A DNA stretch of 38,421 nucleotides, taken from Planctomycetota bacterium (GTDB taxonomy: Bacteria > Planctomycetota > Phycisphaerae > UBA1845). The DNA lies in NCBI GenBank assembly GCA_024280855.1, contig JAJRPG010000070.1, positions 1-38,421 of the forward strand. The letters run 5' to 3'. Position numbers and translations under genes: made by a program. Shown one piece after another: positions 1-8,680 of the stretch (position 1 is its first letter; each line of letters starts with the position of its first letter). The notes beneath the pieces were generated by a model. That model searched no databases and was not told the DNA's origin. It saw only the letters and a program-made list of their open reading frames with translations.

Positions 1-180
1 AAGCTCATCATCCTTGACGAAGAAGGCCAATTACTCCTAGCCTCAGTCACCCCCAAAGACGTGACCATCCACGCCCAAGCCAGCGTCCTAAACCGCATAG
101 CCTGGACAGTCCCCACATTAGTAGGCCAGACGCTATACATCCGAGACTGCAAAACCATTAAGGCAATAAGCTTGAATTAA
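1..180 (+). CDS. C-terminal end of a PQQ-type beta-propeller protein (partial)
   Basis: Frame 1 is open from the window edge to a TAA at 178-180, giving 59 residues. The final stretch, with Trp-Thr-Val-Pro-Thr-Leu-Val-Gly followed by Leu-Tyr-Ile-Arg-Asp and Lys-Thr-Ile-Lys-Ala, resembles the last blade of the PQQ-binding-like (BamB-like) repeat proteins common in Planctomycetota, which often end in a 'vGxxLYiRDrkxixAL' pattern. The start and most of the protein lie outside the window, so the full function cannot be named. Assignment to the repeat family is by recognition of the motif only. Confidence 0.6.
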   Translation, partial: KLIILDEEGQLLLASVTPKDVTIHAQASVLNRIAWTVPTLVGQTLYIRDCKTIKAISLN

Positions 181-219
181 AGACGTTTTCGCATAACTAG
201 CCGCGGAATTCATCTGGTG

Positions 220-251
220 CCCCATTCTTCGGGTACTCCCGAAGGGTGGGG
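220..251. repeat. imperfect inverted repeat (hairpin)
   Basis: A 14-base arm (CCCCATTCTTCGGG) is followed by TACT and a nearly complementary arm (CCCGAAGGGTGGGG), with 12 of 14 pairs. It lies between the partial propeller gene and glnS. It has no U-tract, so it may be a dispersed palindromic repeat rather than an intrinsic terminator. The rest of 181-395 shows nothing else I can name. Confidence 0.5.
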
Positions 252-395
252 AATGGACTTTCGATATCAGTGGACCCACGCAGTTTCCTAGTTACAAAGC
301 ACTTCCCACCGGTTCCAACCCAAGCCGCCCTAGCGTATCATATTCAAGAGTTGAGACAGAACGAATACCAAGGCGAATAACGGACCACCAAGCTA

Positions 396-2084
396 ATGAC
401 TGACGAACAACCGAAACTAAAGCTGAATTTTATACAGCAAATCATTGACGACGATATCTCCGCCAACAAAAACGATAGCCGGGTGCATACGCGATTCCCT
501 CCTGAACCCAACGGCTATCTACATATAGGCCATGCAAAATCCATCTGCCTAAACTTTGGCCTCGCTGACAAATACGGTGGCAAATGCAACCTCCGCTTCG
601 ACGACACCAACCCCAGCAAGGAGGAAATCGAGTACGTCCAATCCATCAAAGAAGACGTCGCCTGGCTGGGATTCGACTGGGAAGACCGCCTCTTCTTCGC
701 TTCAGACTATTTCGAACAATTCTATGACCACGCCGTCACACTAATCAAAAACGGCAAGGCCTTCGTCTGCGACCTGAACCTTGAAGACATGCGACAACGA
801 CGTGGCACGCTAACTTCTCCAGGCCAGGAAAGCCCATTCCGAAACCGGGAAGTCTCAGAAAACTTAGACTTATTTGAACGCATGCGCAAAGGCGAATTCG
901 CTGACGGTTTCTGCACCCTCCGAGCCAAAATAGACATGGCCGCCGCCAACATGAACATGCGTGACCCCGTTATGTACCGCGTCATGCACGCCACCCACCA
1001 TCGCAGCAGCGACGATTGGTGCATCTACCCCATGTACGACTGGGCACATGGCCTGGAAGACTCCATCGAAGGCATCACCCATTCCATCTGCACATTAGAG
1101 TTCGAGGACCACCGCCCGTTGTACGATTGGTTTCTCGACCAATTAAACTTGCACCATCCACAACAGGTTGAATTCGCTCGCCTGGACTTAAATTACACCA
1201 TGATGAGCAAACGAAAACTTCTCGAACTCGTTCAGGAAGGTCTGGTAAAAGGTTGGGACGACCCTCGCTTACCTACGATTTCCGGCATGAGACGCCGAGG
1301 ATATCCTCCCACAGCCATTAGAGAATTCTGTTCGCGCATCGGCGTCGCCAAAGTCAAAGGTGTCGTAGACATAGCCCTATTGCAACACTGTGTGCGAGAT
1401 GAATTAAACAAAAAAGCACCCCGCGTCATGGGCGTACTAGACCCACTAAAGGTCGTCATCACGAATTTTCCAGAAGACCTCGTGGAAGAGTTGGATGCTA
1501 TTAACAACCCCGAAGACCCCTCAGCCGGTACGCGCAAAGTACCATTTTCTCGCACCTTATACATCGAACGTGGCGATTTCATGGAAGACCCACCACGAAA
1601 ATTCTTCCGCTTAGGACCTGGCCGAGAAGTCCGACTAAGATATGGCTACTTCGTCACTTGCACAGAAGCCATAAAAAACGAAGCCGGCGAAATTACAGAA
1701 TTGCGTTGCACCTACGACCCCGCAACAAAAGGCGGAGATTCCCCAGACGGTCGAAAAGTCAAAGGAACCTTGCATTGGGTAAGCGCGGCTCACGCCTTGG
1801 ATGCCGAAGTCCGTCTCTACGACCATTTGTTCAGCGTTGAAAATCCGTCGGCCATTTCCGATGGCTCAGATTTCAAAGACAATCTAAACCCCGATTCACT
1901 CAAAGTGTTAACAGGATGCAAAATAGAGCCTTCGGTCAATGACGTAAGGCCGGGCGACGGCTTCCAGTTCGAGCGCAACGGGTACTTTTGCGTCGATAAA
2001 GATTCCACTGTAGAGCGGCTGATTTTCAACCGCACATTAACACTAAAAGACGCCTGGGCCAAAATACAAAAAAAGAAAAAATAA
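396..2084 (+). CDS. glnS: glutaminyl-tRNA synthetase
   Basis: A class I aminoacyl-tRNA synthetase of 562 residues that charges tRNA-Gln with glutamine in the cytoplasm using ATP. The HIGH signature is at residues 43-46, preceded by PPEPNGYL as is typical of GlnRS. The KMSKS-type loop appears as MMSKRK at 269-274. The GlnRS acceptor-binding segment with '[20 protein letters not shown]' follows the catalytic core, and the C-terminal part (about 340-550) is the beta-barrel anticodon-binding region. Length matches bacterial GlnRS (about 550). The start is the first ATG in the frame; no clear ribosome binding site precedes it. A bacterium with GlnRS can charge tRNA-Gln directly rather than through GatCAB transamidation. 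Confidence 0.97.
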   Translation: MTDEQPKLKLNFIQQIIDDDISANKNDSRVHTRFPPEPNGYLHIGHAKSICLNFGLADKYGGKCNLRFDDTNPSKEEIEYVQSIKEDVAWLGFDWEDRLFFASDYFEQFYDHAVTLIKNGKAFVCDLNLEDMRQRRGTLTSPGQESPFRNREVSENLDLFERMRKGEFADGFCTLRAKIDMAAANMNMRDPVMYRVMHATHHRSSDDWCIYPMYDWAHGLEDSIEGITHSICTLEFEDHRPLYDWFLDQLNLHHPQQVEFARLDLNYTMMSKRKLLELVQEGLVKGWDDPRLPTISGMRRRGYPPTAIREFCSRIGVAKVKGVVDIALLQHCVRDELNKKAPRVMGVLDPLKVVITNFPEDLVEELDAINNPEDPSAGTRKVPFSRTLYIERGDFMEDPPRKFFRLGPGREVRLRYGYFVTCTEAIKNEAGEITELRCTYDPATKGGDSPDGRKVKGTLHWVSAAHALDAEVRLYDHLFSVENPSAISDGSDFKDNLNPDSLKVLTGCKIEPSVNDVRPGDGFQFERNGYFCVDKDSTVERLIFNRTLTLKDAWAKIQKKKK

Positions 2085-2090
2085 ACGAGC

Positions 2091-2108
2091 CGCGGGCTTC
2101 AGCCCGCG
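2091..2108. repeat. short GC-rich hairpin after glnS
   Basis: An 8-base perfect stem (CGCGGGCT / AGCCCGCG) around a TC loop begins seven bases after the glnS stop. This 'ccgcgggcttcagcccgcgg'-like palindrome is a common dispersed intergenic repeat type. It has no U-tract, so a termination role is uncertain. Confidence 0.45.
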
Positions 2109-2139
2109 CGGAGCGCCGTATGTGCCATCTGCGTGGCAT

Positions 2140-2183
2140 GGGTAAGTTACGATCTTGATTAGCATCAAGATCGTAACTTACCC
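2140..2183. terminator. 20-bp perfect hairpin between glnS and the binding-protein gene
   Basis: The arms 2140-2159 and 2164-2183 are perfectly complementary over 20 bases, beginning GGGTAAGTTACG, with a four-base TAGC loop. The stem is AT-rich in the middle and is not followed by a T-run on either strand. It could therefore be a transcription barrier or mRNA-stabilising structure, or a remnant of a small palindromic element, rather than a classical intrinsic terminator. Confidence 0.5.
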
Positions 2184-2263
2184 GTGGTCGCTAATCATCA
2201 ATGATGGTAAAAGTGAAAGCAAACAAGACAAAAGCCATCCACAATCAAAGCAACCCACCAACC

Positions 2264-3214
2264 ATGACCACCAAAAACAACACCCCGCGCATCGCCTCCA
2301 TGTTAGCCAGTAGCACAGAAATCCTCTACGCATTAGGCTTAGGGAACCAAGTCGTCGCCATAAGTCACGAGTGTGATTACCCGCCACAGGCCTGCAACAA
2401 GCCGCGCATCACCCACGCCAACATCGACAGCACCCAATCCGCTTCTGCCATTGACCAACAGGTCCGACAACTCATGAAGTCAGTCCAGCCGCTATACGAA
2501 ATCGACGTAGAAACCTTAGCCTCTCTTAGTCCCGATTTAATCATTACCCAAGCTCAATGTGAAGTCTGCGCCATTAGTTATAACGACGTCCTTGCTGTGA
2601 CAAATTCGCATCCTGCATTGCGCCAATGCGAAATCCTCTCGATGAATCCCACGACCCTGGATGAGATACTTGTTGACATTCAACGAATCGCCGATGCCGC
2701 AAACGTGGCACCACTAGGCCAACAGTACGTTTCGCAATTACGACAAAGGCTGGAATTTATTGATAAAAAACTTCGAGACTTAGCGAGTGAGGATAAGCCG
2801 CGTACCATCTGCATCGAATGGGTCTCCCCCTTAATGGTAGCCGCCAATTGGATGCCCAATGCCATCACACTCGCCGGCGGGCATGCAGACTTCACCACCG
2901 CAGGTCAGCCAAGCACTTACACCGATTGGTCAGATGTCATCGCCTACGACCCGCAGGTCATCGTCGTCGCATGTTGCGGTTTCGCGCTAGACCGTTCTAT
3001 AGAGGAAGCCGTTTCTCTTGCGCATTTGCCAAACTGGAAAAAAATGTCAGCCGTGCGTGCAGGTCGCGTCTACGCCGCAGACGGCAACGCCCATTTCCAC
3101 CGCGCTGGCCCAAGATTAATCGACACCGCCGAAGCTTTAGCCTATCTGTTACACCCAGACTTGTTTCCGGAGTTCTCATCATTAGCTAGCCAAATAACCC
3201 GGCAAGTAGTCTAA
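2264..3214 (+). CDS. cobalamin/siderophore-type ABC transporter substrate-binding protein (BtuF-like fold)
   Basis: A 316-residue protein of the periplasmic-binding-protein type that binds vitamin B12 or iron-siderophores (PF01497 family). It opens with RIASMLASSTEILYALGLG and VVAISHECDYPP, the usual first strand/helix of this fold. 'LSPDLIITQAQCEVCAIS' is the mid-domain segment, and 'VIAYDPQVIVVACCGF' plus 'AVRAGRVYAADGNAHFHRAGPRLIDTAEAL' form the second lobe. No signal peptide is visible, which is unusual for a transport component but is seen in stand-alone relatives from Planctomycetota. No permease or ATPase gene is adjacent. I chose the ATG at 2264 because the in-frame extension to 2201 encodes 21 polar, low-complexity residues; neither start has a clear ribosome binding site. 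Confidence 0.8.
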   Translation: MTTKNNTPRIASMLASSTEILYALGLGNQVVAISHECDYPPQACNKPRITHANIDSTQSASAIDQQVRQLMKSVQPLYEIDVETLASLSPDLIITQAQCEVCAISYNDVLAVTNSHPALRQCEILSMNPTTLDEILVDIQRIADAANVAPLGQQYVSQLRQRLEFIDKKLRDLASEDKPRTICIEWVSPLMVAANWMPNAITLAGGHADFTTAGQPSTYTDWSDVIAYDPQVIVVACCGFALDRSIEEAVSLAHLPNWKKMSAVRAGRVYAADGNAHFHRAGPRLIDTAEALAYLLHPDLFPEFSSLASQITRQVV

Positions 3215-3254
3215 TACTGAGTGACAGTATTATCGAAATTTGACGGGAGAATAC

Positions 3255-3599
3255 ATGCCCACCTGTTTACTATTAAGCAACGACCTAATTTTCACCTCGC
3301 GCATTCAACAAGCCGCAAATCATGCAGGCGTAGAATGCCTTGTCGTCCAAGATGAAGTCGCCATGTGCGCAGCGTCAGACAATCAGCCTTCTACCGTCTT
3401 TATAGATTTACAAGCCTTGGGCGATATGTCCCTCTCAGCCATTCAAGCAGCCAGCAAGGCTTTGCCCGAAGCCCGCATCATCGCCTTTGGCCCACACGTC
3501 CAAGCTGATTTGTTAGAAGCCGCCCGACAAGCAGGTGCAAACCTGGTACTGCCGCGCTCAGCTTTCGTACAGCAGTTACCTTCATTGCTCTCCGATTAA
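3255..3599 (+). CDS. small receiver-like (CheY-type) protein
   Basis: A 114-residue protein with the alternating strand/helix pattern of a response-regulator receiver. It has an N-terminal hydrophobic strand ending in an Asp (LLLSND), a central strand ending VFIDLQ whose Asp sits where the phosphoacceptor would be, and a late 'EAARQAGANLVLPRSAF' segment where the conserved Lys appears to be replaced by Arg. It may thus be a pseudo-receiver. There is no output domain. The ATG at 3255 is preceded by GGGAG with good spacing; a TTG 15 bases upstream is in frame but less likely. No histidine kinase is nearby. Function unknown. Confidence 0.65.
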   Translation: MPTCLLLSNDLIFTSRIQQAANHAGVECLVVQDEVAMCAASDNQPSTVFIDLQALGDMSLSAIQAASKALPEARIIAFGPHVQADLLEAARQAGANLVLPRSAFVQQLPSLLSD

Positions 3600-3610
3600 C
3601 GCTGCGCATA

Positions 3611-3639
3611 AAAAAAGCGGCTGACGAATCAGCCGCTTT
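3611..3639 (-). terminator. intrinsic terminator for the dockerin-like gene, possibly bidirectional
   Basis: An 11-bp perfect stem (AAAGCGGCTGA / TCAGCCGCTTT, loop CGAA) sits between two convergent genes. On the minus strand it is followed by seven T residues, giving a classical rho-independent terminator for the gene ending at 3670. In the plus direction the tail is only TTTCGTT, so termination of the receiver-like gene is plausible but weaker. Confidence 0.85.
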
Positions 3640-3669
3640 CGTTAATCAATTTTAAGTCACGTCATGTGC

Positions 3670-5658
3670 TTATGGGCACATGCCAGACGGCTGCTGTACA
3701 CTATCTCGAGCAAGACGCACCAAACCAAGGTCGGTGTTCGATACGGTATTGTCGTTGTTGATGTCAGCACGAATCTCAAATACACCTGTCGGTCCGAGAG
3801 GATCAATAACCTGCATGCCGGCAGGCCGTCCTAGGATAATGTCACGGGCTTGTCTTACAAAACCAAGGTCACCGTTATTGACCGTAATCGGCGAAGCATT
3901 GGCGTCACCAAAAATCGCCCACGCTACACGTGTTTCGATAGGTGCTGTCATGCCTCCGCCTAAACACTCCACACCGTCAAGCGTAATATCATAGACGACC
4001 GGTGTTTCGCCTATTTGAGGGTTATTACCAGGAAGCGATGGGCTGAACAGAATTACAGCCTCGTCGAGATTTGCGCCTGCGACAACTGACATCGTAATGC
4101 CAGCCGTATTCTGAATGAAGCCATCAACATCACATCCGTCAACCATCACGGTCGCATTGGTAACATCCACATCAATATCATATTTAACAACAATTTTGTT
4201 GATACCCGTAGAGCGAGCTTCCGAATAATCGCTGCCCGCTGGCATATCTTGGCCATACTCAAGACCGCCACATGAAGGATTGAATATGCAACCCACACCA
4301 TGTTGCCCGATAGAAGTCCACGACTGTACGATTGGTGTCGTACAGTTAGGCTCGCATATGTCAGGTATGTTGTTGTTGTTTGTATCTGGTTCGCCGTTAC
4401 TAATATCACACTCGTCCGGAGTCATGTTACTATTGCAATCCTGACAAAAAGGAACATTCATCGGGCAATTAGCTATGTCGTCAGCGTCTGGGATTAGGTT
4501 GTTATTGCAATCCTGAGCCGGTGGCATTCGAATCACCAATGGTCTTCGGTCTGTCACGGGAATCAGGGCGCTAATTTCATTAAGAAAGGAGTTGGTGATG
4601 CTCGACGGTGTAAATCCCAGCGTAAAATCACCCGCGGCACCCATGGACGGTGAGACAATCATCGTGCCTATGTACGTCTCATCTCCGACGTCAAGCACTG
4701 GTATTACATCAAAAAACGAGTGGCTGTATTCCAATATCAAGCCGTTATTTGCGACAAGTGCAAACCCACCGAGCTGTGTGGCGAACATATAGTCCGGCCG
4801 ACTTTGTTGCAAAAAGGCCGTTGCCTCATTGGTGCACGTTTGGTCCATTTGGCAAGTCGCTGCGGCACATGTACACAATGTTGCAATGGTTTCGCCATAT
4901 CGGCAGTCATCATCCAGGGTACAGGGAAGCGCAGCCAAATCGATAGAGCCTGCATCACCACTGGTAAGGCTGTCCAAATCAAAGCCCCATTGGAAAGACG
5001 TAAGTAGAGGTGTGGGACTGCAAGTATTCGGAATACACTGCCCACTTATGCATTGTATGTCCGCGCAATCAGTTTGATCGATGCATGATATTGCGTTATT
5101 TGTTCCTAGGCAGAAATTATTTACACAGCCTAGCGTGGCGTTGCAATCGCTGCCGGTGTCGGTACAAACGGTCTTGTTAGTGCAGGAGTTTGGTACGATG
5201 GTGCAGCTAAGGCCGGCATCGCTCGTGGCTAGACAGAAACCGCTGTTTGGAAGTACGTCCCACTGTTTCAAGAAGGCGTCAACGCGAATAATGTCACCGG
5301 GTACGACATCGCCAATATTTAGCTCGGTTGGTAACGTGCAAAAGTTGCCAGTTGCGAAAAGTTGGCATGAGCTATTTCCGATCGGACAATGGGCAGGGAC
5401 AGCGATATCGCAAACCACAGGCTTGCAAGCAGGCTTAGTCGGATCGGTACACTCATTATTAAATTCGCACGGTATCCCAACGACATTTGGCGTGCAGACA
5501 GCATCAAGTCGTCCGCTGCAGCACGCGCTACCTAATGCGATAGGTGTGCCATTGATTTCGCTTACCTTCAGGGAATAAGTCCCATCTGCCAACGTGGATG
5601 TCGTCATCAAAGCGGCAACACACAACGCCAGCAACCCACTTCGTAGCCACAATTTCAT
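3670..5658 (-). CDS. secreted Cys-rich protein with dockerin-like repeats
   Basis: A 662-residue exported protein. Residues 1-24 are a signal peptide (MKLWLRSGLLALCVAALM, then Thr/Ser/Ala cleavage region). The next 230 residues or so are very rich in Cys, with repeated 'C..N..C.....C' clusters likely forming disulfide-linked loops. The middle resembles a beta-sandwich. Around residues 390-450 are Asn/Asp repeats of the type DCNNNLIPDADDI and DTNNNNIPDICE, a pattern frequent in secreted planctomycete proteins and likely Ca-binding. The C-terminus has two dockerin type I-like motifs (NNGDLGFVRQARDIILG and DINNDNTVSNTDLGLVRLA). I chose the ATG at 5658 because it directly starts the signal peptide and has an AGAGGA ribosome binding site; the upstream in-frame extension is not plausible. 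It has no IPTL tail, unlike other secreted proteins here. Substrate unknown. Confidence 0.8.
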   Translation of the reverse strand: MKLWLRSGLLALCVAALMTTSTLADGTYSLKVSEINGTPIALGSACCSGRLDAVCTPNVVGIPCEFNNECTDPTKPACKPVVCDIAVPAHCPIGNSSCQLFATGNFCTLPTELNIGDVVPGDIIRVDAFLKQWDVLPNSGFCLATSDAGLSCTIVPNSCTNKTVCTDTGSDCNATLGCVNNFCLGTNNAISCIDQTDCADIQCISGQCIPNTCSPTPLLTSFQWGFDLDSLTSGDAGSIDLAALPCTLDDDCRYGETIATLCTCAAATCQMDQTCTNEATAFLQQSRPDYMFATQLGGFALVANNGLILEYSHSFFDVIPVLDVGDETYIGTMIVSPSMGAAGDFTLGFTPSSITNSFLNEISALIPVTDRRPLVIRMPPAQDCNNNLIPDADDIANCPMNVPFCQDCNSNMTPDECDISNGEPDTNNNNIPDICEPNCTTPIVQSWTSIGQHGVGCIFNPSCGGLEYGQDMPAGSDYSEARSTGINKIVVKYDIDVDVTNATVMVDGCDVDGFIQNTAGITMSVVAGANLDEAVILFSPSLPGNNPQIGETPVVYDITLDGVECLGGGMTAPIETRVAWAIFGDANASPITVNNGDLGFVRQARDIILGRPAGMQVIDPLGPTGVFEIRADINNDNTVSNTDLGLVRLARDSVQQPSGMCP

Positions 5659-6178
5659 GGTCCTCTTCCCTTCTGTCCGGCACAAGGTTTGGCCTGCGCC
5701 ATTATCGTTAAGATTCAGTTCAAACATCATCACAGCTAAGAACCTTCAACTAGAGAAGGCCCTGAAAACAAACACATTAAGTCTAACGGTTTCGAGACGA
5801 ATCAGGCGAGAGCCTCACCCAGCAAATACCATTAGACACAACTTTCGTTATTGCCTATTTGGAATTGCTAAACAGTGAGGGCTGTATCCCCCATTGTCGT
5901 CAAACCACCCCAATTCTCGTCGCAGCCCAATCACGAATTAGCCGCCACGATACTGACGCGCACTCGCCCAAACACCCACCTGTCACAAGCACGCGCGACT
6001 GCCCATTGTAGGGCAAATAGTCTCAGTTGTCCAGGTTTGTCGGCTGTTTTTGCGCAGTTACCAGACCAAAGATGTGACTTTCTTGCCCGAAACTTCCCAT
6101 TTCATCAGTCGTTACCGTATTTTCAGGCCTGTTATTCACCATTGGCGGGCATCGTACTTCGCTAACCCTTGCTATGAC
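5659..6178. other. 520-bp intergenic region, promoter side of the dockerin-like gene
   Basis: Short open frames here on the plus strand lack a ribosome binding site and recognisable sequence. The region separates the 5' end of the dockerin-like gene from the stop of the exosortase-associated gene, and should contain the promoter of the former, but I cannot point to a convincing -35/-10 pair. Confidence 0.5.
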
Positions 6179-6793
6179 TCATGAATTTGGCGGAGCTACT
6201 GTATCTGATAGTCCGAGAATATCCTCCACATCTTTCGCTCGGACGGCTACGCATAGCCAAATAACCACGGCTGCGATGACCGTTCCGCCAGGAGCGTTGA
6301 ATAAAAATTCATATGAAATTTTCAAAATGCTTCCCAAAGTAGCGTTTGGCGCAAATAGTTGAAACGGCGATTTCTGGCTGTATACATAGGCTAGGTAAAG
6401 CCCGAGGCGTGCAACCACGAATAGCTGGGCCGCTGCGAATCCCACTAACAAACACAAAATTTTCCGACGCCACGAAACGGGCATCGCAGCTATCAGCGAC
6501 AAAGCCAATGCCGTCGTCGTAAAACCTACGCGTCCCGAATGGATCGTAGACCCGCCAGCCGTGCGCTTTTGTACGTTTTGCATTGTGACATCAACGTCCT
6601 CGTCTGACGTGTTAATAGCTTCAAACCTCACGTCGCCGTACTCTCCGAAATCCTGATAAATCGCTGTCGCACCAGCAATAAACATGCTTCGATAAGCTGA
6701 GCGGACGTTGGGCCAAGGGTAGGATAGGGCGATGTAAATCACGAGGGAGATAAGGCAAAATCGGGCGATGGCAACAATAGCTGATTGGCTCAT
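6179..6793 (-). CDS. exosortase-associated membrane protein, translationally coupled to xrtH
   Basis: A 204-residue membrane protein with an N-terminal transmembrane segment (IARFCLISLVIYIALSYPW), a polar extracytoplasmic stretch of about 75 residues, and three further hydrophobic segments (TTALALSLIAAMPVSW, LCLLVGFAAAQLFVVARLGLYLAY and TVIAAVVIWLCVAVRA). The start codon at 6793 overlaps the stop of the upstream exosortase gene by four bases (ATGA), so the two are co-translated. I chose this start over longer in-frame options for that reason. A small membrane partner encoded directly after exosortase H is a known arrangement; assignment to that partner family is by context, since I cannot run a profile. 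It may assist the sortase or substrate transfer. Confidence 0.75.
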   Translation of the reverse strand: MSQSAIVAIARFCLISLVIYIALSYPWPNVRSAYRSMFIAGATAIYQDFGEYGDVRFEAINTSDEDVDVTMQNVQKRTAGGSTIHSGRVGFTTTALALSLIAAMPVSWRRKILCLLVGFAAAQLFVVARLGLYLAYVYSQKSPFQLFAPNATLGSILKISYEFLFNAPGGTVIAAVVIWLCVAVRAKDVEDILGLSDTVAPPNS

Positions 6794-7443
6794 GGGCTGG
6801 CCGTCCGCCGAGCGGCCCACACCGCCCACAATCCCCACGCCAGAATCGCCAGGACGATAAAAGCCGCCTGCCAAACATCGTGATGCATAAAGTCGAACGT
6901 TTTTGTAGAAAACAAAGCGCCGACGTAAAACAGGCTAATCACTCTCACCAGATTCATCGTAGCCAGGAAAAAGATACCTATCAGAAGGCCTGGAATTTTG
7001 GGCCAAAACATCACCGGCGAAGCTAAAACCCCGGCTATAAAGAGCGTAGTAGGCTGCACCGCATCGCACCCGCGTTTGATGTTAATACTGAACCTCGCCG
7101 ATGAAATAGTTGAGTCGTGAATGTTTGCTTTTTCACCAAAAAAATTCATCACTGCCCCAGACGTGCGAGCACAAAACCGAAGATAGCTGGGAATCGCCTG
7201 ATCTTTTATGGGCGACCATTGAATAAAAATCTGGAACAGCCCCAGCAATATGACAAGCCCCACCACAAATCGAAACACCGGATGAGGCCGACGCCGCCAT
7301 CGCTGCCAGCGACTAAGTCGACGACGTGGACTGCCTTGGTTAGCCTTGCCCGGAGTAGGGGCATTGTCATGCGCCTGTTTCTTGCGATGTCGTTTTCCTT
7401 TGTCACCCAATGACGCAACTCCGAGTATTATGAATCGATACAC
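6790..7443 (-). CDS. xrtH: exosortase H-like transpeptidase (IPTL-CTERM sorting enzyme)
   Basis: A 217-residue multi-spanning enzyme of the exosortase/archaeosortase family, which cleaves C-terminal sorting tails at the membrane and passes the protein on to the cell surface. The catalytic triad is visible: Cys126 in KRGCDAVQPTTLFIAG, Arg167 in MNLVRVISLFYVG, and His187/188 in FMHHDVWQ. Residues 55-75 are the first membrane helix, preceded by a very basic cytoplasmic N-terminus (RRRLSRWQRWRRRP). The short length and the 'GCDAVQPTTLFIAGVLASP' context fit exosortase H, whose substrates end in IPTLxxWG. Two proteins with such tails lie in this window, which supports the subtype. The GTG start at 7443 has AGGTGA upstream; no ATG exists before residue 99. 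Confidence 0.85.
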   Translation of the reverse strand: MYRFIILGVASLGDKGKRHRKKQAHDNAPTPGKANQGSPRRRLSRWQRWRRRPHPVFRFVVGLVILLGLFQIFIQWSPIKDQAIPSYLRFCARTSGAVMNFFGEKANIHDSTISSARFSINIKRGCDAVQPTTLFIAGVLASPVMFWPKIPGLLIGIFFLATMNLVRVISLFYVGALFSTKTFDFMHHDVWQAAFIVLAILAWGLWAVWAARRTASP

Positions 7444-7547
7444 GGTGATAAATCACCTGAGTCGGGATTATATTCCAAAAGCAACGTGGATGCACGGGAA
7501 TCCTGTTCGGCTGGCCAATTACATTTCGGCATAGGGGTGTGGGGAAA

Positions 7548-7587
7548 TGAAAAAAGCCCGGCAGCGAGCGATGGCACGCTGCCGGGC
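7548..7587 (-). terminator. intrinsic terminator downstream of the IPTL-CTERM gene
   Basis: A perfect 11-bp GC-rich stem (arms 7556-7566 and 7577-7587; GCCCGGCAGCG and its complement) encloses a 10-base loop. On the minus strand it is followed by six T residues and then CATTTC. It ends transcription from the gene whose stop is at 7668, so the IPTL-CTERM gene is likely a separate transcript from xrtH. Confidence 0.85.
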
Positions 7588-7667
7588 ACTAGAATCAATG
7601 TACGAAATTCATCGTCCCGGATAATGAAAACATCACCACAGGTTGATGAAAAACATATTACATAAAA

Positions 7668-8525
7668 CTAGAAAGCGGAGTTCCTCGAAGATTGACGTCG
7701 GTACACGATCGAGCCAGTGACCAAGACTAAGAGCAACATAGTGACTACGCCCCATTCGGAGACAGTGGGGATGGGGGCAGTTCTGTCAATCATACCAGAG
7801 ATGTCTGTCTCAATTCCAGTATCTGTACTTTGAGTCTGAAGACCGCTTGGATCAATCTCTTCGATGCGTATCACGCGACCATCGCCTTCCAGGCCTGGGT
7901 AAACAGAGGCAAGAAAACTAGCATTGGCAAGTTGAGCCTGAACGCCCCCGGAAAGAAGCTGCATAATTATGCTGTCTTCGATGGCATCGGCTGCCATTCC
8001 TGCTGTCGGATTTACTGTTGCCGTTACACCCGATGCCGTTACCGTAATGACTGATTGTGCTCCGTCACTGTCAAGCCCAGTCGCCGTCCCAGCAAAAGAA
8101 GCAAGGCCTTTATTATCCGTAATAGCGACAGCAAACACGTTGTTTGCCTCTGCTTCCCCAGTTGTGTCTTTCTTGAATGCCATCCCCGTTATCTTTTTTC
8201 CCGCTACAGATGTCGCTGAGACTACGTTGGAGGTGCCACCCGCCACCGTCATAGATGTTCCATCTGTCGTTAGGTCTGGATGATTAGGAGGCGCAGCTGC
8301 GCGAATTTTGGTTGCTTTCTCAGCCGGAGTGTCTGTTTTAAGAATTCCAGCTACATTCCATGCAACCTTGACGCCGCCGACGACGATTACCACCCTAACG
8401 GCCCCTACATCTTTCGTCGGTTGCCCACAAGAGATATTCGCAGAATTTGCGTTTGTTTCTGCAGCCATAACTAACACTGATATCGATACGACCAAACTCG
8501 TTAATTTATTCTTTTTTAGTATCAT
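7668..8525 (-). CDS. secreted protein with IPTL-CTERM sorting signal
   Basis: A 285-residue exported protein with an N-terminal signal peptide (MILKKNKLTSLVVSISVLVMAAE). The body is Ala/Thr/Val/Gly-rich with predicted beta-strands and resembles no family I can name. At the C-terminus the tripartite sorting tail is complete: the motif PIPTVSEWGVV, a hydrophobic helix (MLLLVLVTGSIVY) and a basic end (RRQSSR). This is the IPTLxxWG-type tail recognised by exosortase H, whose gene lies about 225 bases downstream on the same strand. It is thus the most likely substrate of that enzyme. A GGAAAG sequence lies upstream of the ATG at somewhat long spacing. The terminator after the stop separates its transcript from xrtH. 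Molecular role unknown. Confidence 0.85.
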   Translation of the reverse strand: MILKKNKLTSLVVSISVLVMAAETNANSANISCGQPTKDVGAVRVVIVVGGVKVAWNVAGILKTDTPAEKATKIRAAAPPNHPDLTTDGTSMTVAGGTSNVVSATSVAGKKITGMAFKKDTTGEAEANNVFAVAITDNKGLASFAGTATGLDSDGAQSVITVTASGVTATVNPTAGMAADAIEDSIIMQLLSGGVQAQLANASFLASVYPGLEGDGRVIRIEEIDPSGLQTQSTDTGIETDISGMIDRTAPIPTVSEWGVVTMLLLVLVTGSIVYRRQSSRNSAF

Positions 8526-8680
8526 TGGTTACTTTCCGTCTCTACATGACTACCTGTGGCGAATGTTGCTTGATATGCAAATAGCGACACAGAATACATT
8601 GTTTTTGAAATAAAACTCTTTCATCTTGGCCAAATGTTTTCTGACGCCAAAATTATTCGGTAAAATTATTGTTTTAAGGT

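Noticed and set aside
5875-6165. 96-codon plus-strand open frame in the gap before the exosortase-associated gene
   Set aside because: No ribosome binding site, odd composition and no similarity to anything recognised.
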